From an uncultured Cytophagaceae bacterium (lineage in GTDB: Bacteria > Bacteroidota > Bacteroidia > Cytophagales > Microscillaceae): DNA of 10,615 nucleotides. A model generated the notes under the pieces. That model saw nothing but the letters and a program-made list of their open reading frames with translations. It made no database searches and was not told the DNA's origin. The position numbers and the translations under genes are program-made. The stretch is from contig CALDJV010001036.1 in assembly GCA_937899305.1 (NCBI GenBank), positions 1 to 10,615 on the forward strand. Direction: 5' to 3'. Shown piece by piece: positions 1 through 5,584 of this stretch (position 1 is its first letter; every line of letters starts with the position of its first letter).

Positions 1-1083
1 CTATTGGAGCTATTAACAGTTTTATAAAATAGAAGGGGGCGAACATGTTGCTATATTGACCCTTATTTGTCTAAACATAAAATAGCCACGATTAATCCTT
101 TTGAAACTCACGACAAAAGCGAAGAAAATATAGACGTACTCACCCAAGAGTTAGTAAGTGTTTTTAAAGAACTTATACCAAGTGCTTTGACCTTGCAAAT
201 GGAGGCTATTTTAACGCCCTGTATTGCTACTTTATTAAGAACTGATACAGGAAGTTTATCAGAGCTACAAAGGTTTATGGATGACACCAAAAACCAAGAT
301 TTGATAAGTTTGTGATTACAAAGTACGAACCCCAGCCACCAAGAATTTTTTGCCCAGGCATTTACCAAAGCTGAATACAGAATAACCAAACAGTCTATTT
401 ATACCAGAATACAAAGTTTGCTCAATCACAGAATATTTTATCATTTGATCAATGGTAAAAGTACAGTGAATTTAGCCAACACTATTAACAAAAAGAAAGT
501 ACTCATTCTGAACCTTTCACAAGGTAAAATGGGGGCTGAAATGTCCAGCGTGTACGGTAAATTTATCATTGCTCAATTGACTAGTATTGCCCTCAAAAGA
601 TCATATATTCCGAAATTTGCCAGAACGCCCACCTATTTGTTTATAGACGAATTTCAAAACTACTTGACCAGCAGCATAGAGAAAATTTTAGGAGAAACCA
701 GAAAGTACGGTTTGCATTTGGTGGTTGCTAATCAGAGTTTAGCCCAAATCACCAACAAGAAGCTCAAAGAAATTATTTTGAGTAATGCCAGTGTAAAAAT
801 TGTAGGGAGTAATTCACCTACAACATTGAGTGTATTTGCCAGAGAAATGGCAATGAAATTAGAGCAATTGCAAAAGTTACAGAAATTTCAATTTTATGTA
901 CAAATTGGAAGAAAATGCCCGTTTCTGATGAAAACCAACCAGCATTTAAACAATTGGTCGTATCAGTTGCCACCCAACCAAAGAAAGGAATTGAAACAGT
1001 TCTTTTTGAATGGTAAGTATTACAAGGACACCCCCAAAGAGCCTCTTAAACATTACACTTATAAAGACAATGATAAACAATGA
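1..1083 (+). pseudogene. Broken TraG/VirD4-type conjugative coupling ATPase (C-terminal part)
   Basis: This is the C-terminal part of a type IV secretion/conjugation ATPase of the TraD/TraG/VirD4-like family that couples DNA to the transfer channel. One frame carries family features in order: DPYLSKHKIATINPF (about 58-102), a helical insert, a segment after 316 (HQEFFAQAFTKAEY), VLILNLSQGKMG (about 502-537), the Walker B-like strand YLFIDEFQN (about 635-661), then ETRKYGLHLVVANQS (about 691-735). The Walker A region would lie left of the window. The reading frame is broken: TGA at 313-315 interrupts continuous homology, and further left the frame hits TAA at 25-27 while plausible upstream residues (FYKIEGGEHVAI, 20-55) sit in frame 2, implying a 1-nt loss near 53-57. 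The 3' part could in theory be read as a separate 221-residue protein from TTG 418, but it would lack the P-loop. Family assignment is firm; decay, rather than sequencing error, is inferred. Confidence 0.8.
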
Positions 1084-1086
1084 AAA

Positions 1087-1164
1087 ATGAGTACCAAGCC
1101 AGTAGTAAAAGCACCTAAACCAAAATTTAGCTTTCAAAAATCCTCTACCAATGAAGCAATTTAG
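1087..1164 (+). other. Short Lys/Pro-rich reading frame after the ATPase, possibly its original tail
   Basis: A 25-codon frame starts at ATG 1087, in the same frame as the ATPase remnant and just after that frame's TGA at 1081-1083. It encodes a basic, proline-containing peptide (KPVVKAPKPKFSFQK) and overlaps the start of the next gene by 14 nt. It may be a separate small peptide, or the original C-terminal tail cut off by a second nonsense TGA. An ATPase stop overlapping the next start would be a normal operon junction, which favours the tail reading. No family is recognised. Confidence 0.25.
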
Positions 1165-1981
1165 CCAAGCTCACGAAAGGATACTACTAGCTCTTGCTCA
1201 ATACAAGTATCTCACGGTTTCTCAGTTTACAGAACTAGGAATAATGAAAGACAAAAGAAACGTGAGTAAAAAAGTAAAGGAACTCAAAGATAATGGTTTT
1301 ATCAAAAGTATTGCCTATGGTTTTGTACCAAAAATAGGAAGGGTAGAGAATGTAAACTTTTTGACTCCCAAAGCCAAGAAAACAATTATTGAAGGTTTAG
1401 ACAGTGAACTAACGATCAAAATACCGATTGGAAGAGCAAACCTATTTTTCAAAGATTACTTTCATAGAACCAGTACCATTGACTTTCAAATCCATTTGAC
1501 AAAACGAGCCGAAGCCAACGAACACCACGTTCTATTTTTTGACACCTATTTTGATAAAACAGGAAACAACCGCAAAGAGAAAAATCTTAGAGCGAAAACA
1601 AAGATTGATATTAAGGAGGGATATATGATACCTGATGCGGTTTTTATGTTGGAGTCTGCCAAGCTTACTCAATCATTGTACCTTGTAGAAGTCTATAACG
1701 GCAAGGATACCGCAAGAACAATCAAACAGATTACCAAACATACCCAAGCGGTAGAACTTGGTTCAGTAAACGAGCAATACCGCTTTATGGAAGCTTACCG
1801 TATTTTGTGTGTGTTTGAGCATCAAAGTATGATGGAAGCTGTCATAGGCAAAATGGCAGAAGATCAGTATTTCAGTTATATGAAAGATCATTTCTATTTT
1901 AAAACGCTTGCTAGTATTCACCATTCAAACTTTATGGAACAACGACGACAGTTTGACAGACAGCTAACAAAAATTATTTAG
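1151..1981 (+). CDS. Replication-relaxation family protein (mobile element)
   Basis: The 276-residue protein resembles the replication-relaxation family found on plasmids and conjugative elements, whose members are thought to help initiate plasmid replication or mobilisation. Residues about 5-75 look like a winged helix: YLTVSQFTELG, then KKVKELKDNGFIKSI, then a YGF...GRVENVNFLTPKAKK wing that ends in the family's typical 'T.kG/K' turn. The C-terminal half (about 105-240) is an alpha/beta domain with HRTSTIDFQIHL, a MIPDAVFML strand and LYLVEVYNGKDTARTIKQI, suggesting a degenerate nuclease-like fold in which the PDA and EV residues hold the usual places. The protein is soluble, with no membrane segments. 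ATG 1151 is the first good start; it lies 67 nt after the broken ATPase frame and overlaps the short frame at 1087-1164. The gene seems intact although its neighbour is not. The exact biochemical role is unknown. Confidence 0.7.
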   Translation: MKQFSQAHERILLALAQYKYLTVSQFTELGIMKDKRNVSKKVKELKDNGFIKSIAYGFVPKIGRVENVNFLTPKAKKTIIEGLDSELTIKIPIGRANLFFKDYFHRTSTIDFQIHLTKRAEANEHHVLFFDTYFDKTGNNRKEKNLRAKTKIDIKEGYMIPDAVFMLESAKLTQSLYLVEVYNGKDTARTIKQITKHTQAVELGSVNEQYRFMEAYRILCVFEHQSMMEAVIGKMAEDQYFSYMKDHFYFKTLASIHHSNFMEQRRQFDRQLTKII

Positions 1982-2037
1982 TACCTGATATTTTCTGTCT
2001 TGCCATTCCCTGCAACCCAAACAATTGAAAAGAAAAA

Positions 2038-2110
2038 AATTATTAGAAATAAGAGCTATGAAAGAACGTAATAAAATGAAGTGAGAGAATAGATATTATT
2101 TCTAATAATT
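2038..2110. repeat. Perfect 15-bp inverted repeat with 43-nt spacer
   Basis: AATTATTAGAAATAA at 2038-2052 is exactly repeated in inverse orientation as TTATTTCTAATAATT at 2096-2110. No T-run follows the second arm, and it starts about 57 nt after the replication-relaxation gene. It could be a weak 3' hairpin, a protein-binding site or an element end; the sequence alone does not decide. Confidence 0.7.
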
Positions 2111-2178
2111 GTTGAATACAAAAACCTATGGTAAGTCACTGATAATCAATAGCTTTCTATAACCACTAGGGGTTATGC

Positions 2179-2235
2179 TAAAACATATCCAAAAGCATAG
2201 CTAAAATACTGCTTAAAACATATTCAAAAACATAG
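2179..2235. repeat. Two copies of a 22-nt imperfect direct repeat
   Basis: Copies at 2179-2200 and 2214-2235 match at 20 of 22 positions and share the cores TAAAACATAT and CATAG. The period is 35 nt. The first copy is flanked by TATGCT...AGCATA, which can pair. Short spaced repeats of this kind resemble iterons or recombinase-binding sites, but two copies are too few to assign a role. Confidence 0.6.
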
Positions 2236-2502
2236 GTTGAAATCAACTATCAAATCAATAACCTCAACTTGCAAGGGTTATTTTGATTATTAATCAGATA
2301 GCTTAGAGTAGGTGAGGTTTTTCTCCCTGCTCTTTTTCTAAATTCAAAAAATATTTTCAGTCTAGTAAGGAGGTTGGCTATAATTTGTAACAACTTATTT
2401 TTTAAGAGAATTTGGTAAAAGTACTGAGTTTTTGTAAATTCATGCATCAGTTAATTTACACTATATTTACACCAACAAACCATAGTAAAAGATGCTCGAA
2501 AT

Positions 2503-2540
2503 AAAAAACGCTGATAACCCAATGATTATCAGCGTTTTAG
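2503..2540 (-). terminator. Rho-independent terminator of the tRNA operon
   Basis: AAAACGCTGATAA (2505-2517) pairs perfectly with TTATCAGCGTTTT (2526-2538) across an 8-nt loop. Read on the minus strand the stem is followed by a run of six T. It begins 5 nt after the end of tRNA-Arg, as expected for the operon's final terminator. Confidence 0.85.
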
Positions 2541-2544
2541 AGTG

Positions 2545-2618
2545 TGATTCCAGAAGGACTCGAACCTTCAACCTACTGCTTAGAAGGCAGTTGCTCTATC
2601 CAGTTGAGCTATGGAACC
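2545..2618 (-). tRNA. tRNA-Arg (anticodon TCT)
   Basis: The gene is 74 nt with a full cloverleaf. The acceptor stem GGTTCCA pairs with TGGAATC (one G-U pair), the anticodon stem ACTGC/GCAGT encloses loop CTTCTAA (anticodon TCT), and the T loop is TTCGAGT. The discriminator is A and CCA is not encoded (CAC follows). It is the last gene of a three-tRNA operon and reads AGA codons. Its 3' end faces the mobile-element remnant. Confidence 0.95.
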
Positions 2619-2634
2619 AACCTGGATTTTATTT

Positions 2635-2661
2635 AAAAAGAAAACCCGTATGTCTACGGGT
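2635..2661 (-). terminator. Terminator-like hairpin between tRNA-Pro and tRNA-Arg
   Basis: ACCCGTA (2644-2650) pairs with TACGGGT (2655-2661) over a 4-nt loop. On the minus strand the stem is followed by TTTTCTTTTT. It sits inside the operon, 14 nt after tRNA-Pro. It may lower expression of tRNA-Arg or mark a processing point; no separate promoter is seen between it and tRNA-Arg. Confidence 0.6.
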
Positions 2662-2675
2662 CTAAGTTTTGATAG

Positions 2676-2750
2676 TCGGGGTAGTAGGATTCGAACCTAC
2701 GACCCCCTGCTCCCAAAGCAGGTACGCTAACCGGACTGCGCTATACCCCG
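2676..2750 (-). tRNA. tRNA-Pro (anticodon TGG)
   Basis: The gene is 75 nt. The acceptor CGGGGTA pairs with TACCCCG, the anticodon stem CCTGC/GCAGG encloses TTTGGGA (anticodon TGG), and T arm GTAGG/CCTAC encloses TTCGAAT. The discriminator is A and CCA is not encoded. It lies 17 nt downstream of tRNA-Ser and so is almost certainly cotranscribed with it. Confidence 0.95.
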
Positions 2751-2767
2751 AACAAACAACAAAATCT

Positions 2768-2857
<90 letters not shown>

Positions 2858-2895
2858 GTGAGTGTTTGTTGAATTGTTCCTATCAATTAGGATTG

Positions 2896-2925
2896 CAAAG
2901 GTAACAGGTGATTTCTTTTTTTCAA
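2896..2925 (-). promoter_or_regulatory. Bacteroidota-type promoter of the tRNA operon
   Basis: On the minus strand TACCTTTG (2903-2896) matches the Bacteroidota -7 consensus TAnnTTTG, and TTG (2925-2923) lies 19 nt upstream as the -33 element. The -7 box ends 38 nt before tRNA-Ser. No other candidate is seen in the divergent spacer on this strand. Confidence 0.65.
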
Positions 2926-3040
2926 ATTTAACCCCAAAAAATTTACTAAAATTTTCTACCCTCTCCTCCAAAAACCACCTAAACAACTGGCTATCAGGGC
3001 ACTAAATCATAAAGTTTTTTCTAAGCATTTTTTTAGCCCC

Positions 3041-3072
3041 TTGGGCGTATATCTAAAAGTTTAGTATCTTTG
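3041..3072 (+). promoter_or_regulatory. Bacteroidota-type promoter of batB-batC
   Basis: TATCTTTG (3065-3072) is a perfect TAnnTTTG -7 box, with TTG (3041-3043) 21 nt upstream. It ends 28 nt before the batB ATG, giving a short leader, and it shows that batB is the first gene of its transcript. Confidence 0.65.
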
Positions 3073-3100
3073 TAATCAAAACTATTATATACTCCTATCT

Positions 3101-4081
3101 ATGGGCCTAGAGTGGTATCAGGAATTTGGAATTATGGAATATGTACTGATTGCAGTATTTTTAATTGCAGTCATTTTGTACGTTCTCCGGGTTCGACGCA
3201 TTGCCAGAGTGCTGCAAAGCAACTACCGCTGGATCTTTTTCAAACTTCCCATTCGCATTATTTACTTCACTTTACTCATCATCGCCTTATTGGGGCCCTC
3301 GTTTGGCTTTGGCAAAAAATCGATTGCGGTTATCGGCAAAGACATTTTCATTGCAGTAGATTTATCGCTTTCTATGAAAGCCACCGATGTACAACCTTCT
3401 CGCTTGGACAAAGTAAAATACGAATTGAGCAATATCATAGATGCACTCAAATCTGACCGGCTTGGGTTGGTTATTTTCTCAACAACGGCCTTTATACAGT
3501 GCCCACTGACCTATGACAAAGGAGCCTTGAATTTATTTACGCAAATGCTTAGTACCAATCGTATGTCATTGGGCAGTGCTGGCACCGATTTTTACGCCCC
3601 GCTATCCCTGGCTCACGAAAAATACAAGGAAGTAAGTAACCTCAAGAAAGACGCCTTTGCCAAAGTAATCGTTCTATTTAGTGATGGTGAAGAATTTGGA
3701 GATCGTTACGATAAAATTGTGAGTCAACTAAAGCAAGACAATATCAAAGTGTTTACAGTAGGAGTAGGCAGCAAGAACGGAGGAAAGATACCCACCTCCC
3801 TCGGTTTCAAAAAAGACAAAAAGGGAAAAGTCGTCGTAACTAAGTTGAATACAAACACGTTAAGAAAGATCGCAGAAGAAACCAATGGACGCTTTTTCGA
3901 AATATCTGAAACTAAAAACGATGTACCAGAGTTAATTAATGCCATCCAGGAGATCAAAGGACAAAAATTAGATGTTCGTAACGTGGATGTCACCTCCAAT
4001 AAATACGCGTATTTTATTTGGGTGGCATTGATATTGTTATTATTTGATGTTCTGATTACCATAAAAGTTATCAGCTTATGA
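3101..4081 (+). CDS. batB: BatB-like membrane protein with von Willebrand factor A domain
   Basis: The 326-residue protein has two N-terminal membrane segments (about 12-30 and 51-66), a VWA domain (about 80-290) and a C-terminal membrane segment (303-323), the BatA/BatB layout. The metal-binding MIDAS site is complete: DLSLS (D87, S89, S91), T162 in AGTDF and D195 in FSDGEE, so the domain should bind a divalent metal and partner proteins. Bat (Bacteroides aerotolerance) proteins are linked to oxygen or stress tolerance and cell-envelope function, but their molecular job is not settled. BatB rather than BatA is chosen because the next gene is batC. The stop overlaps the batC start as ATGA, suggesting translational coupling. 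A Bacteroidota promoter sits just upstream. The usual moxR, DUF58 and batA genes do not precede it; tRNA genes do. Confidence 0.88.
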   Translation: MGLEWYQEFGIMEYVLIAVFLIAVILYVLRVRRIARVLQSNYRWIFFKLPIRIIYFTLLIIALLGPSFGFGKKSIAVIGKDIFIAVDLSLSMKATDVQPSRLDKVKYELSNIIDALKSDRLGLVIFSTTAFIQCPLTYDKGALNLFTQMLSTNRMSLGSAGTDFYAPLSLAHEKYKEVSNLKKDAFAKVIVLFSDGEEFGDRYDKIVSQLKQDNIKVFTVGVGSKNGGKIPTSLGFKKDKKGKVVVTKLNTNTLRKIAEETNGRFFEISETKNDVPELINAIQEIKGQKLDVRNVDVTSNKYAYFIWVALILLLFDVLITIKVISL

Positions 4082-4929
4082 CAAAACTTTTAGCCATATT
4101 CATCCTATTCTTGGTATCTAATCCGCTTACTTACGTAAAAGAAATAAACGATACCCAACAACAGGCACTCGCGGCTTTTAATGACCAGCAATACCAGGTG
4201 GCCATTTATCGCTACGAACATTTGATAGAAAAGCTTGAAGTAACCGATTTGAATATATTTTTGAACCTGGCACATGCTTACTACAAAGCAAAAAAATGGG
4301 ATAAGGCCTTTCAATTTTACCAAAAAGTAATCGATGGTCCTGAAAACAAACTGGCCTCTCTGGCTTACCATCAATTGGGCATGATAGCAGAAATCAGTTA
4401 TCGTAAAAACATGTCTATAGATAACCTTCGTATCATTCTGAAGCCTTTCAAACAATCTATCATTAAAAATCCTAATAACTACCTTGCTCGTTACAACTAC
4501 GAGTTGCTACGCAAAAGACTTGAAAAAATGGAAAAGGCTCAAAAGAAATATCAGCCTCACTCCAATCCTCAGCATCGCTCAAGAAATGATGAAGGAGGCA
4601 AGGACAAACTAGGTGGTGGTCAAAAACAAAAAAATGTGCCCGGTGAGGGCGAGGGAGAACAAGAAGCACGAAAAGCGCTGAAGGAAGCCGCCAAAGATGG
4701 AAAAGAAAAAGAGCAAAGTGCTGATGGCAAGGAAAAGGGTAAGGAAGGCGATAAAGATGCTAAAAACACCCTTCGTCCTGATCAACTAAAGGCCATCAAC
4801 ATTAACCAGGAAAAAATTAAGACAATTTTTGAGGCGCTAAGAAACAAAGAGATCCATTATTTGCAGCAAAAGCGCTTGAGAAGTAAATCTGGGAAGAAAA
4901 AATACAAAAAGAATAAACCAGACTGGTAA
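4078..4929 (+). CDS. batC: BatC-like TPR protein
   Basis: The 283-residue protein starts with a hydrophobic signal-type segment (about 3-20) and so is likely exported to the periplasm or membrane-anchored. TPR helices follow at about 25-90 (ALAAFNDQQYQVAIYRYEHL and NLAHAYYKAKKWDKAFQFYQ). Residues about 150-232 are a low-complexity Lys/Glu/Gly/Gln-rich linker. The C terminus has IFEALRNKEIHYLQQKRLR and a basic end closing with PDW, as BatC proteins typically do. The presumed role is a scaffold for the BatB VWA protein. The gene overlaps batB by 4 nt. BatD and BatE do not follow: the next gene is convergent and unrelated. Confidence 0.85.
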   Translation: MTKLLAIFILFLVSNPLTYVKEINDTQQQALAAFNDQQYQVAIYRYEHLIEKLEVTDLNIFLNLAHAYYKAKKWDKAFQFYQKVIDGPENKLASLAYHQLGMIAEISYRKNMSIDNLRIILKPFKQSIIKNPNNYLARYNYELLRKRLEKMEKAQKKYQPHSNPQHRSRNDEGGKDKLGGGQKQKNVPGEGEGEQEARKALKEAAKDGKEKEQSADGKEKGKEGDKDAKNTLRPDQLKAININQEKIKTIFEALRNKEIHYLQQKRLRSKSGKKKYKKNKPDW

Positions 4930-4957
4930 ACTAACTGGGGAATGAAGTAGGTATACA

Positions 4958-4982
4958 GGTGGTAGACTTTTCAGTCACCACC
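4958..4982. terminator. Hairpin between convergent batC and the siaC-like gene
   Basis: GGTGGT plus GACT (4958-4968) pairs with AGTC plus ACCACC (4973-4982), with one bulged A and a TTTC loop. It lies just after the stop codon of the minus-strand gene and 28 nt after batC. No clear T-run follows on either strand, so a bidirectional terminator is only likely. Confidence 0.4.
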
Positions 4983-5378
4983 CTACTCTATCTCTTCGGT
5001 GGGTACAAATTCAAAAACCAATTCGGTAAAAGAACTAAAATAATCGCCCAAGTCTTTCATATCTTCGTCCTCTTCTTCGTAATACCAACAAACGTTGATT
5101 TTATAGTCCTCCTTCTCGTCCAAGGCCTCTACAATTTTAATCAACTTGGCTACCATTGCAGAAGTACCAGTATTGATGTATACCAACTTGAATAAGACAT
5201 CTGTTTCGGGCTTTGGTTGATCTTCTATGTATTTTTCTAAAAGCTCTAAAACAGGGTTATAAAAAGCTTCTGCATCTTCTGGAATAGAGATGCCTTTGAT
5301 TTCAAGAATGCCCTCTTCTGGTTTAAAATGAACCTGTGGTGTGGTGTCTGTCTCTTCTACAAATAATTCTTCCATCAT
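4983..5378 (-). CDS. SiaC-family regulatory phosphoprotein (DUF1987), paralogue 1
   Basis: The 131-residue acidic, soluble protein fits the SiaC/DUF1987 family in length and pattern: a beta-rich start (PQVHFKPEEGILEIKG), SIPEDAEAFYNPVLELLEKYI, then FKLVYINTGTSAM, a helix, and INVCWYYEEEDEDM. In Pseudomonas aeruginosa, SiaC is phosphorylated on a Thr by SiaB, dephosphorylated by SiaA, and in one state activates a diguanylate cyclase. The matching Thr here is probably T70 of YINT. The following GTSAM differs from the SSSR of the second copy at 7800-8195, so partner choice may differ. The gene follows the TPR phosphatase by 206 nt and may share its transcript. I see no clear TAnnTTTG box in the gap. 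Two adjacent ATG codons (5378 and 5375) are possible starts. Confidence 0.82.
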   Translation of the reverse strand: MMEELFVEETDTTPQVHFKPEEGILEIKGISIPEDAEAFYNPVLELLEKYIEDQPKPETDVLFKLVYINTGTSAMVAKLIKIVEALDEKEDYKINVCWYYEEEDEDMKDLGDYFSSFTELVFEFVPTEEIE

Positions 5379-5584
5379 AAAAGTTTATAGCGTGTATTTA
5401 CCTCTGGATTACTTAATAAGTTTTTGTAATAGATCCTGGTGATTCCTCCTTTACTCTCATAATTTGGATTGTATTTGATTCTTTATGAAGGAATTAGGAG
5501 TAATTGTTGAAATCTAAAAATAGTGAAATAACTTTCAAAATCAATTATGACCCGATATTTTATTTGGCTTTTTGTAGTGCCCAT

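Larger units (their letters stand above)
1982..2502. other. AT-rich gene-free stretch at the mobile-element edge
   Basis: No protein with recognisable features is seen on either strand in about 520 nt. It holds a 15-bp inverted repeat (2038-2110), a 22-nt imperfect direct repeat (2179-2235), a weak hairpin AATAACC/GGTTATT (2257-2282), and a 13-nt palindrome TGATTATTAATCA (2284-2296). These sit between the element genes on the left and the tRNA operon on the right, so this is where an attachment site or old element end would be expected. Confidence 0.5.

Noticed and set aside
313..1083. Stop-codon recoding of TGA in this organism
   Set aside because: batB ends at TGA in a normal ATGA overlap with batC, so TGA is used as a stop here; the ATPase is better explained as a pseudogene.
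2250..2447. 65-codon minus-strand open frame in the gene-free gap
   Set aside because: A/T-driven composition, no recognisable domain, no promoter; it crosses the 2257-2296 hairpin region.
1982..2502. CRISPR array suggested by the short spaced repeats
   Set aside because: Only two imperfect 22-nt copies with a 13-nt gap, no regular array and no cas genes.
5445..5452. Perfect Shine-Dalgarno-like AAAGGAGG on the minus strand between the TPR phosphatase and SiaC paralogue 1
   Set aside because: No start codon at the right distance; a 15-codon frame runs through it rather than after it. Probably chance.
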